NCBI GenBank assembly: GCA_030247855.1
Contig: JAPDRN010000006.1
Location: forward strand, 372,001 to 436,000
Reading direction: 5' to 3'
Length of the DNA stretch: 64,000 nucleotides
Origin: Knufia peltigerae
Taxonomy: Eukaryota > Ascomycota > Eurotiomycetes > Chaetothyriales > Trichomeriaceae
In this document: in pieces, positions 52,919 through 63,013 of the stretch
Layout: every line of letters begins with the position of its first letter
How positions within the stretch are numbered: position 1 is the stretch's first letter
Program-made: the position numbers and the translations under genes
Notes under the pieces: generated by a model
What the model saw: only the letters and a program-made list of their open reading frames with translations
Told to the model about the DNA's origin: nothing
The model's database searches: none

Positions 52919-53529
52919 CTTGGAGTTTTGAACTTTGTCACCAATGTAGGAAACGTTGAAGGTAGATAGATATCTGACGACAAGGGAAAATTAACGCAGC
53001 CAAGTAATCAATCATCAAGTAACAAAGAAATACTAATTGTTGTCCGCGTATATCCATGCTTGCCTCTATCGGCTTGAGGCGTATTTGGCTTTTTGTTTTA
53101 TTCCGATCGGCACTAGAATCTACGAAAGTATAATGTGTAGACTGTCGGACTTTTGCTCCCGCTTATCTCAATTAAATTTATGGTAAAGCATGAGTCTGCG
53201 AAGAGAATGCTTTTACCATGCAGTGAATACAGACCAGTCGGCCCACACGACCAAAGTGACGATGGAAACTGCGGCGTCCTTCGCTCTACATCTTTCTCCG
53301 ACGAGGGTTCTAAGAGACAGCAGTAGGCCGACGAGAGAAAGCTGCCGCCTGGAGATAATATGGGTTGGTGAAATGTTGTCGAACTTACCTCTACACAGAG
53401 CGTACTCAGTGTTCTTACCAAAGACTTTATAACGGGAGGTCACATCTGGGTAGGAATCCCTACCAAAAGGGTTCTTTCCCATCATGTCGGTTCCTCTACT
53501 CGACGTTTCATTGTAGGGAAATATTTATC
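52919..53529. other. Interval with an uncertain short gene
   Basis: 611 bp. Apart from the doubtful two-exon reverse frame listed separately, it holds AT-rich spacer (52980-53110) and the short leader of the amidase. Confidence 0.45.
53113..53485 (-). CDS. Unrecognised short two-exon ORF
   Basis: A minus-strand frame starting MMGKNPFGRDSYPDVTSRYK then VFGKNTEYALCRG. A GTAAGT...CTCCAG intron (53387-53343) joins it to GSFLSSAYCCLLEPSSEK and an unremarkable tail. The exon 1 stretch looks protein-like and has good splice signals, but I do not recognise a family. It may be the N-terminal stump of a larger, lost gene. It is divergent from the amidase and only 44 bp away. Confidence 0.3.
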
Positions 53530-55465
53530 ATGCGGTCTACGGGAGAATTGACAGCTACTTCTAGGTCGACTGACGTGTCCACAAATGACGTTTTTGCCTT
53601 GTGTAAGAGAGTAGGCCTCGAGGTATCGGAGGAGTTCGCCGAAGCATGTCGTCCTGTGATCGGGGCACTTGATGGCTGTGCCAAAGTCATTATGGCACGA
53701 GACGGTTAGGACCGATATAACGAAAAGGATCATGGTATTGACTGGCTGACAGACCACTTTCCCGGGCCTGATGAAATTGGGTATCCACGCAAGGACATTC
53801 AGACCGATATAGATAACAGTCTCGATGGAGGTGGTTGGGCTACAAAGGTGAGAGCGTCGGGAGGGCTATTGTTGATGCTGGTCGGCCCATTGATGCTGAC
53901 GTGCACTAAGGTGAATGTGAAATCAACCCAGCCGGAGAGTAACTTGCTACAAGGCCGGACACTTGCGTTGAAAGACAACATCGCGCTGGCCGGAGTAAGG
54001 TGTACAAATGGGACTGATCTGAGCGGCTGGGTCCCTGACTTCGATGCGACCGTCGTGAAGCGAATCTTAGATTGTGGTGGTACGATACTCGGAAAAGCAG
54101 GTAAGATGAAAGACGGAGCATTTCGTGCGCGCGTTTCTGAAGGAATTATAGCCTGCGAGAGTGGTTGCTGGAGCACCGTCAGCGACACTTCTATCACGGG
54201 CCCGGTGAGAAACCCCTATCACGATGAATTTAGCTGCGGTGGATCTAGCAGTGGAAGTGCGAGGCTTGTCGCCTGTAGAAATGTCGACATGGCCTTGGTT
54301 CGTACTGAAATTTGCTCACTGCGGCTTTGGACTAATTAGCCGCCCAGGGAGGAGATCAAGGGGGCTCTATTCGTGTTCCTGCGTCGGCGTGCGGAATAGT
54401 TGGATTGAAACCAACCTGGGGTCTTGTACCATATACAGGCATTCTCGGGGTATCGGCAGTCATTGACCATGTCGGTCCCATGGCCAGAACAGTTGCAGAT
54501 TGTGCCCTTCTTCTAGAAGCCATCGCAGGACCAGACGGAATCGACGACCGCCAACCTCACATAAATTGGTTTCGCTCAGTTCCCTATGCTGACGAGGTAC
54601 GTCAGCACTCGACAACCGCTGACCCCAGGCCTCTGGCAGGCGTCAAGATTGGTGTTCTAGAAGAAGGCTTTCAACACCCTCGACAAGACGACCTTGTTGC
54701 AAGAGTAGTTCGCCAAAGTATTGACAAGTTTGAGGAACTCGGCGCTGAGATTCGACCTTGTCATGTACCAGAGCACCGTGACACAGAGCTGGCCTGGATG
54801 TGCACTCTGCCAGCTTTCGCCTTCACTCAGGGTCTCGTTCTCAATTCTGGTGGCCGTAAACAGTTTGCTATGACCGGACCTGCAGCCCTAGGCAACGGTG
54901 TACTGAGCCAGTCGACTTTTGATGTCCTCAATACTGCAGGCCAGAATCTCTATCTGAGAGGATGTTTCCTACAAGAAAAGTATGGCGCTGCTCTGGTTTC
55001 TCGATGCACTAACTTGATGAGAAAATTGAGCGTATGCATAAAAGGATTGACATACATTGAACTATTGCTGAACCCCATTCAGGACGACTATGACGTGGCA
55101 TTCAGACAATTCGACGTCCTGGTCATGCCCACAACGCCTCTACCACCGTGTAGGATATTCAAATCTAGAAGCGAAGGAAGTACATCTGAAAGACTTAAGC
55201 GTACGACCGGTATTACCGCGAATACTGCACCCTTCAACGGTAGGTGGAAACAGGAATTCGGGTGGAATTAAAGCGCCAACTGACGAATCGCATAGCTTCT
55301 GGTCACCCTGCCCTCAGTATACCTGTTGGATTCTCCCCAGCTCTGGAAGATCCTTCTGTCCGTCTGCCAGTGGGCTTACAACTTGTTGGAAGAAAGTTTG
55401 AAGATGCTCTTCTCTTGAAAGTTGCTGCATCTTGGGAGAATCGCTACGATTGGAAAGCCCAATGA
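53530..55465 (+). CDS. Amidase (amidase-signature family)
   Basis: 538-residue amidase spliced from seven exons: 53530-53704, 53753-53847, 53911-54100, 54152-54297, 54348-55031, 55083-55239 and 55296-55465. All six introns are short (48, 63, 51, 50, 51 and 56 bp), and each restores family sequence, for example MARDDHFPGPDEIGYPRKD and VDMALGGDQGGSIRVPASAC. The Ser-cisSer-Lys triad is complete: Lys111 in TLALKDNIALAG, Ser185 in SCGGSSSGSA and Ser209 in GGDQGGSIR. The C-terminus has FNASGHPALSIPVGF and LPVGLQLVGRKFED. It hydrolyses an amide to acid and ammonia. Unspliced reading shows several stops, so it can be mistaken for a pseudogene. Confidence 0.9.
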
Positions 55466-55903
55466 AGAGCTCGATCACTATTTCTAGACAAAGAACTACT
55501 ACTAGCCAATATTCGTTGTACTACGCTGATAAACCGTGGCCGAGAACGTTGATCCGTGAGATGATCGCACAATCGATCGGAGAGACAGAGCCGGAAAGCT
55601 AGGGTCCTTCCTCCCTCAAGCTTTAGCTCCGCTCGCATGAAGTTGAACTGATCGGAAAATCTGTAGAAATTGCTAAGCAGCTACGGTGTCGGCAAAATCG
55701 ATCGGTAAATCGTACTGACACAATATGAGGTATCCGAACGACGGAATTTCACTCGACTCGTCCGAGATATACACTAGGTGACCATGGCTTGCATAGACCC
55801 GGAGCTTTTTTGGCCTGACTTGGAAGATATCAGCCTTGATCAAGGTTGAGGGCCCAACAGAAGCGCCTGCATCTGCCAAAGTAGATAAGATATGGGATTG
55901 GAG
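55466..55903. other. Intergenic region
   Basis: 438 bp between amidase and dehydrogenase. A 68-codon reverse frame (55673-55879) is of unknown meaning. Confidence 0.5.
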
Positions 55904-57019
55904 ATGTCAATAAGAAGCAAGATACTGCTCCTAGGAGACATTTGCCAGTACGTCTTACTTTAGATGTCCATTGACGAGATACATCGCTGACAACTATCAG
56001 TGCACAAAGCCATTGGGAAGCTCTCAGTGATCTGGGAGAGGTGGTCCGACCAAGAGCAACAAACAGAGCCGATTTTATAACAGAATGTAAAGAAGGGGGG
56101 CTTGACGGAGTGGTTGCTGCCTACCGGACAGCTGAGTCCATCGAGATCACGGGACGCTTCGACGAAGAACTCATAACCATTTTACCCAAGAGCTGGATCT
56201 TTCTTGCGAACTGTGGTGAGGAGTGCTATTTGCCAAGTTACTAAAAGACAGAACCATTAGTTACTGACTAAAGTAAAAGGGGCTGGCTACGATGCCGTTG
56301 ATGTGAAGGATTGCTCTCAAAGACAGCCACCGCTACGCGTCTCGAACGTGCCGACAGCTGTTGATGACTCCACGGCTGATACTGCTATTTTTTTGATGCT
56401 TGGAGCACTCAGAAATTTCAACGCCTCCATTCACACCTTGCGCCAAGGAGACTGGAGAGGCAAGCAGCCGGTCGAACTCGGACACGATCCGCAAGGAAAA
56501 GTCCTTGGGATCCTCGGCATGGGTGGCATAGGCAAGAACATGAGCGTGAAGGCCGCCACGTTTGGAATGTCGACGATCTATCATAACCGCCGAAAGATCA
56601 AAGGGGAGACTGTCGAGTACGTCTCATTCGAAGATCTACTGAAGAGGAGTGATGTACTCAGTTTAAACCTACCCCTTAACTCCAAGACTCGACATATCAT
56701 CTCCACGGCTCAGCTAAGAATGATGAAGCCAACCTCGATCATCATCAATACGGCTAGGGGTGCGGTGCTGGACGAAGGAGCCCTCGTCGAGGCTCTTGAA
56801 AATGGCACCATTGCCGGTGCAGGCTTGGATGTGTTCGAGGAGGAACCCAGCATCCACCCAGGCTTGATCCAAAATACGACTGTGATCCTCTTACCACACA
56901 TGGGGACACACACGATGGAGACAAAACGAAAAATGGAAGAAAAGACAATCGAAAACATACGGGAAGCTCTTGAGACGGGCCAGCTAATAGATCCAATCCC
57001 TGAGCAACGGGGACTGTGA
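55904..57019 (+). CDS. D-2-hydroxyacid dehydrogenase
   Basis: 332-residue NAD(P)-dependent dehydrogenase reducing 2-oxo acids to D-2-hydroxy acids, or the reverse. Exons are 55904-55947, 56001-56215 and 56280-57019 (introns 53 and 64 bp). Exon 1 supplies MSIRSKILLLGDICH, the first beta strand, which the longer single-exon frame lacks. The splice at 56215/56280 gives FLANCGAGYDAVDV. The Rossmann motif is LGILGMGGIGKNM. Catalytic residues appear as Arg in INTARGAVLDE, Glu in AGLDVFEEEP and His in LLPHMGTHT. It resembles fungal glyoxylate/hydroxypyruvate reductase-like proteins. It converges with the SDR and groups with the aldolase and FAH genes. Confidence 0.92.
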
Positions 57020-57194
57020 TCATATATAACAAAGTGTTCAGCTAAAATTGCACAAGACATTCATAGCATTATCATTACGGCAATCCATTTCCAAAAGCGA
57101 CATTCAGGATGGATTGGTTTATTTGAATCATTAAACCAACTTTAAGGGAGAATCCTAGTTTTCTTTTTCTACTTGAAGATGAAACCCTTGTGAC

Positions 57195-58212
57195 CTATCC
57201 AGTTGACGAGGTAAATCCTCCGTCCACCACAATTTTTTGTCCGGTAATGTACCGACTTGCAATGGATGCCAAAAAGCCCGCTGTATTGGCCACGTCAAAG
57301 GACGTCCCCATGAGGCCCATAGGGACCTGTCTATTTCTCTTCGCGATGAATCCCTCCAGGTCACCTCCCGCATACTTTTCCGCCAACATACCCAGAAGCG
57401 GTGTATGCATTAGACCGGGGACCACGACATTCATGCGGATGCCCTTGTTGGCATACAGTACAGCGGTGGCTTTTGTGAATTGAATGACGGCGGCTTTCGT
57501 CGCCGAATAGGCAACCTGAGGCTTTCCGATGTACCGGATCCCAGCCACTGAAGCTACGTTCACCACCACCCCGGACCCTTGGGCCTCCATGTGAGGCAGG
57601 ACGTGGTGGCAGCAGAGGTAGACCGACTTGAGATTGACGTCGGTCTGAGCATCCCAAACTCGCTCTTCCATCTCGGCGGGACCACCTGGCTCGGAACGAC
57701 CAACGTTACTAGGAAGACACCAAGCTGTTAGTCTTGATAGCCGGATGATGCTTCCGTGGTTGTGATCATTGCATCGCATTCGGATGACGACGTAGGGAGG
57801 GTACTACACACTTGACGAGAACATCGATACGTCCATACTTGACTATGCAAGCGTCCACAAACTCCTTCACCTGCTCATTGTTGGTGACATCAACTGACAT
57901 GACGGTCACCTCGGCGCCTTCGGCCTGCAGGCGCTTTTGAGTATGACGAGCCGCTTCGATGTTGAGATCACAGCCGAATATCTTGGCTCCCGATCGAGCG
58001 AGCACTCGCGCGGTTGCCGCACCATTGCCCCATAGCTTTTGGTCGCCCGTTTGACCGATCCCAGTCACTGTGATTCGTTGATTGTTAGTGGATTATACAG
58101 ATATTTTTCAATTCAATCCGAGCCCGACGGCACTCTTACAGAGAACCACCTTTCCTTCCAATCCAGGAAATGTATGCTTTTCATTCTCCTGGTCGAGTTC
58201 TGGTGGCGTCAT
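57195..58212 (-). CDS. Short-chain dehydrogenase/reductase
   Basis: 280-residue SDR in three exons: 58212-58140, 58067-57812 and 57708-57195 (introns 72 and 103 bp). The first splice gives GKVVLLTGIGQTGDQKLWGN, and the second gives GRIDVLVNNVGRSEPGG (the NNxG motif). Other classical features are CDLNIEAARHTQ, VVNVASVAGIRYIG (catalytic Ser region), YSATKAAVIQF (Tyr and Lys), VVPGLMHTPLL and ITGQKIVVDGGFTS. The glycine-rich cofactor loop is unusual, with extra residues between TG and GNG compared with the normal TGxxxGxG. It is probably an oxidoreductase of a hydroxy or sugar acid in the same pathway as its neighbours. Confidence 0.92.
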
Positions 58213-58821
58213 TTTGGTTGTTCCTAAACTTCACCGAATGATGACTGGTCCTTGGTCGTCTGGAAGAAGGCTGTGTCAGGGGGAAAAGAGAAGGGTTTTA
58301 AGTTGTTGTGATGATGCAGTATATAAGTGTTCGTCAGTCCAAGAGTCGTCAGATCCCAGGCTTATTCAGACAAGATTGAAAATATACAGGTCATATATGC
58401 CCTTGATTGCTCTGAAAACGCACCAAGCATCGGAGCCAGAAAACTTCGTGCTCAGTAACCAACATTCACATCGGAACGAAGAAGTACTCTCAAAGTCAAC
58501 GATTGGACATTGTCTCCAGGAGCTTCATCTTCTCCGAAGCGTTTCTCCGCCGGAAATATCCTCTTCGGCTATTGACCTGCCTCTCTTCTCGGGGTTTTCT
58601 GAATATTGCCACTACAGGTTGGGGATAAACGGGGAATGTGTTACAATGAGTTCTCCGTATAGTACGGCACTCTTTCATGCTCTAGAGACTGCTGCGAGTT
58701 TCAAATGTCTTTTCAAGTAGACGATCAGGCTCCTGTCTCTCTCCAAACTTGTGGCTTTCCTTCAGTTCGCCGAATACAGAAACAGGCTTTTAAGACGACC
58801 AGGATCATCTGAAACCCCATC
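58213..58821. other. Divergent SDR/aldolase promoter
   Basis: 609 bp between divergent starts. Overlapping plus frames (58082-58720) extend from the antisense of the SDR 5' end and have no domain. No repeat recognised. Confidence 0.5.
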
Positions 58822-59862
58822 ATGATAGACGATTCTTTGGCCAACAATTTGACAAGGAAAATCATCCAACAAGCTAAATCTGGTGGCTATGCCGTCGGCG
58901 GGTTTTGTGTGTAAGTTCAAACACTCGTGGGGATTACGCAATTGAAGCGACTCCCTCTCTCCACGTCATGCGGTGTTGACAGTCCTATCTCTCTCAAGCT
59001 ACAACGCCGAAGGTGTACAGGCCGTCATAAAAGCTGCAGAGAGATGCCGCTCGCCAGCGATCATACAACTCTTCCCCTGGACGATGCATTTCTATTGACC
59101 GGAATTCATCAGATTCGCGGCAGACCGAGCACATGCGGCCTCTGTGCCGATATCCCTTCATCTGGACCACTGTCTGAAGCCCAGTGATGCCTACCTGGCT
59201 CTCGAGTGCGCTTTCGACTCCATCATGATTGATGGCTCGATGTTCGACGAGGAGGAGAACATCAGGTACGTCAGGTCGATTGTGGAAAGAGCCAAGGCCA
59301 AAAACATCACCATCGAAGCTGAGCTAGGGAGGATGGAGGGGAAGGAAGACGGTGTGCCTCAGATTGATCTCGAGACCGTGTGGACGGATCCGAAGAAAGC
59401 CGCGTCGTTTGTACGTGAGACTGGTGTTCACTTCCTGGCCCCCAGCTTTGGGAACGTCCACGGTCCATATGGCCCAGGAGGAGCGGAAAAACATTGGCAA
59501 TTGGACAGGTGAGTTTTCGTTTATGAAGGGCTCAAGGGAAGACTTTCGAGATGTGTTATCTGGCTACCGAAGGCTGAAAAGTTTACAGGCTGATGAAGAT
59601 TTATGAGAAATTGGGAGACCGAACGCCATTGGTCCTTCACGGCACTCACCCTCTATCTGATGATCTCGTCCGCGTCGCCATGCGGTTGGGAATGGTCAAG
59701 ATCAATCAAAATCGGAGCGTTCGGAACAAATATCATGAGTATCTCGCCAATTTCGGTGGGAAGGGAGACCTCATCGCATTACAGGAGAATGCGGTCGAAG
59801 CATACTCTCAAGATATTGAGCGAGTCATGACTGAGGTTTTCATGTCCGCTGGCAAAGCATGA
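58822..59862 (+). pseudogene. Class II aldolase with in-frame TGA
   Basis: Ketose-bisphosphate-type class II aldolase, about 290 codons in three exons: 58822-58910, 58999-59508 and 59589-59862 (introns 88 and 80 bp). Exon 1 reads MIDDSLANNLTRKIIQQAKS then GYAVGGFCV, and exon 2 continues YNAEGVQAVIKAAE, PAIIQLFPWTMHFY. Codon 63 (59096-59098) is TGA where a Gly (GGA) is usual. The frame then continues intact as PEFIRFAADRAHAASVPISL, HLDHCLKPSD (zinc-binding HxxH-type motif), IEAELGRMEGKED, SFGNVHGPYGPGG and LVLHGTHPL. No GT-AG pair removes the stop. One nonsense change, a sequence error or readthrough are the options; the rest is well conserved. Confidence 0.8.
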
Positions 59863-60374
59863 AATGGAGAGAGAGAGAGAGAGAGCTAGGAAGAAGGTAT
59901 GCTGCTTGGACATTTTGCGCTTGCTCCCATGTGAATGGACCAGTAAAATGTAGGTAAAACGTACACCTCATTATAGAACAAGAGTATCAAAAGGGTTCAC
60001 CTGTAATCAAGTGCTCGTTCTTCTGGCGTCTTTTCAAATCCCGAGAACCCTTCGCTCAATATCTCAACGTTTGCAATATTCCGATAGCAGCCACGCTTAT
60101 ATCCTTTAACTAGTAAAGACTTATAGCTGGTATCAGAATTTGCCGACGTGGCCTAGTACTCCGACAGACCCTGTCCTCTCGCTTCGCGCCGATACCCGTG
60201 GACTCCTATAATGGCCGTCGGCTTTTCCACAAGTCTACAACAGCCGTGCTAGATGTCGTCGTTGGAGAGCAGGAAGCGGTTTAAGAGAGATATTTCTCTG
60301 CCATCTTCGAACCTTGATACCAAGAATATTGTCGACTTACGGCGATCTTACAGAAAACGCATAGATTCTGGAGG
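59863..60374. other. Intergenic region with GA repeat
   Basis: 512 bp. It begins with a GA microsatellite (listed separately) and otherwise shows no gene or RNA signal. Confidence 0.55.
59867..59885 (+). repeat. (GA)9 microsatellite
   Basis: Nine and a half GA units five bases after the aldolase stop codon, in its 3' UTR. It is probably length-variable between strains. Confidence 0.9.
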
Positions 60375-61647
60375 ATGAGTACCAACAAGCGAGTGAGTGC
60401 AGACCGGGTATAATGGAACTGTCATGGGCTCGTCAGAATACACGTACTCACCATAACCTGTTTACGATCTAGGTCTGGACACGTTTTCTCCGCTTTGTCA
60501 GCGATGATGGCAAGACATATGGCGGTGAGCCTGTTGATGCAGAGATCGATGGTACGTCTCCAGAAACGAGAAGCTCGAGAGGAGGACTATTTGCTCGAAG
60601 CTGACAATCCAATCATAGTCGGTCTCGCTATCAAAGAGGGCAAGGTAGTCAAGGCACGTGTGCTCAGTTCAAGCTCGGCTCTTGACGAGGGAGCAAAGTT
60701 CACAGGACAGGAGCGCCCGGTGCAACAGGTACGTCTCCACCCTCGAGACCGGCAAGGGCGAAGTAACCATTTCTACCAACAGATATTGGCACCGTTGACG
60801 GCAGAGCAAGTTGGAAGCATTCGATGTATCGGTGTGAACTACAACGATCACGGTGTAAGTACCACCTAAAAGGCAACAGCCAGTCTGCGTGTGTGAAAGA
60901 GAGGAGGGACAGGGTAAGACGGCTGACATGGTACTGCACCTACTCACAGGCAGAGCTCGGCTATGATGTTCCACCGGTGCCAATTGTGTTCATCAAGCCA
61001 AGTTCGGCATTGAATGACCCCAGTGCCCCAGTCGTCATTCCATATTTCGTGACGGATGCGGATTTTGAGGTCGAACTGTGCGTGGTGATTGGCAAAGAAG
61101 CCAGGAACGTGGCCGACGACGAGGCCTTGGACTATGTCCTTGGATATTGCACTTCCAATGACGTGGCTGCGCGACGGGCACAAACAATCACGACCCAGTT
61201 CTGCCATGGCAAGGGGTTTGATACTTTTGCCCCCGTTGGGCCGACGTTGGTGCATGCAAAAGCGATTCCCAACCCACAAACCCTAGAAATGAGGACCACT
61301 TTAAACGGGAAAGAAATGCAACATGCGACCCTCGATACCATGATCTTTCCCGTGGCGAGGATTGTCTCGCATTTGTCTCAGGTAAGCTTTGTCCAGAGAG
61401 CAACGTACAAAGTAAGCCGGAAGGTAACTTGGCGCAGGCCACGACTATCCCCGCTGGGACAATCATCATGACTGGCACTCCTGGGGGAATCGGACACTCG
61501 CGAACCCCGCCCCAGTATCTGCAGGAGGGCGATGACTTGAGACTGTGGATAAGTGGTGGTCTTGGGACGCTCACCAATCCTATTGTGAAGGACAAATTTC
61601 GGACTTCTTTCAACAATGGACTGATAGAGATGAACGGCAAGGCTTAA
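60375..61647 (+). CDS. Fumarylacetoacetate hydrolase-family enzyme
   Basis: 306-residue FAH-fold hydrolase/decarboxylase from six exons: 60375-60392, 60473-60551, 60619-60728, 60783-60854, 60950-61381 and 61438-61647. The tiny 18-base first exon (MSTNKR) is supported by GTGAGT and by continuity into VWTRFLRFVSDDGKTYGGEP. Core motifs are RCIGVNYNDHGAELGYDVPP, IVFIKPSSALNDPSAPVVIP, the metal ligands in DFEVELCVVIGKEA, GYCTSNDVAARR, HGKGFDTFAPVGP and TIIMTGTPGGIGHS. Members cleave 2,4-dioxo acids, such as acylpyruvates or 2,4-diketo-3-deoxy sugar acids. With the neighbouring dehydrogenases and aldolase, it suggests the lower part of a sugar-acid or aromatic pathway. Confidence 0.92.
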
Positions 61648-63013
61648 TCATTGTACGGAATCAGAGGAATGTACAAATGTCATGACTCGATCCTTGTTAT
61701 TGATACCTGTTCCTTGCATTGAAAAACGGCACGCTCTGGATGAGTCAGCCGATTAGCCAGGCACATGTGATGGTCTATTGGATATGTTGAAGCTGCTGCG
61801 TCCAGATGCGTCCTCCCAACAGTCCGGAAACATGAGTCAAAGAGCAATAAATAGGAACCGAGATCCCCTGACTTTTGCATCCATGCACACAGTACAAGAG
61901 TCCGAAGGCGGCTCTTATCTTTTTTATCGTAAGCCAACACGTCAACAATCCATCAGTCGACGCGGACAGTTGGTGGATCAAGAAGCCGGGCCTTGCGCCT
62001 CCCGTTTGATGAGCCACAAGGCTTCTTGATTGAGGATCCTTCGGCGAGGCCGGAATCCCCAATGTGGTCTAGCGCAATTTCCTAGCCCCGAATTTTTCCC
62101 CACTCTTTAAATTCTTCAAGATACGAATTAAAATGGATAATTTATTGATTGCAACGTCTCGCGTCGTCCGCACGGCCATCTCCTCCCAGCAAGTATTATT
62201 GGAATTATGGAGAAAGTCATCTCAACGGCTTCGCACGGATCCATTACACCGAAGCCTGGAAGGTCTCCTGTGACCCTCACATGCAAAGTCCCAGGCGCAG
62301 CGACTCCTGATTGTCTTATTCTCTCACACAGTAACCGAGCACGCCACCGCTCAACGGAATTTTCTCTTCCTTTTCTCGGATCTTACTGCGTTGCTGATGG
62401 CAAAACACAAACACTGAATCTTTTCATATGGCTCGATTGCCAAGGTAGGAATCGTCAGCCTTTTATCATATTCACGTCTTTCTTGTTGGCAAAGAATCCA
62501 TCTTTTTTCCCTCGCTCGCTATCTCAATCGGTCCACTTTTTCCTCCATCTATGCACCATGCACAAAATGGCCCGTTTATTATTGATCAGATCCCGTCGAA
62601 CTTTGGCTTTCGTTCGGTGTCTGTGCTAATCCATCCGACAAGTCATGACATGGATTGCCTCCACCACATGCTAATCATGCAAAATTTGGTACTGGTAATG
62701 CTTTTTCATCGATCAGAGACCCTCTCGTTGGATATCAAAGTCCTGAATACCGTCTACCAAGTTTCCCCCTACTCCATTGACTCTGTTACTTACCTCCAAC
62801 TCTCATACAATACTTCCTGAACAATCTCCGAACCTTCTTTTGACCTCTTCCCCAAGTCCTTCTCATTGTGCTGTACATACGTGAATCCTGGATTCTTCGA
62901 TTTCCATCCTCCCTTCAGCATCAGATACTGTCTTTTTCGACTGATTGATTTCACCAACGCACTCAACCTGCCCGGGCGGTGTCCGGGTGACCGTCGACTC
63001 GGTTCACACACAT
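61648..63013. other. Long intergenic region and 5' leader
   Basis: 1.37 kb. Frames at 61778-62029 and 62207-62820 lack any recognisable feature. Much of 62440-62960 is pyrimidine-rich, as expected for the promoter and 5' UTR of the next gene. Confidence 0.5.

Noticed and set aside
54302..54339. 38 bp intron in the amidase (GTACTG...ATTAG)
   Set aside because: A 50 bp alternative (54298-54347) is a normal size and yields the conserved MALGGDQGGS sequence.
53530..55465. Amidase as a pseudogene
   Set aside because: Stops between frames are all inside short GT-AG introns; splicing gives a full-length protein with Lys-Ser-Ser triad.
62207..62629. 140-codon plus-strand ORF
   Set aside because: No homology features, pyrimidine-rich DNA, and it lies in the probable promoter/leader of the next gene.
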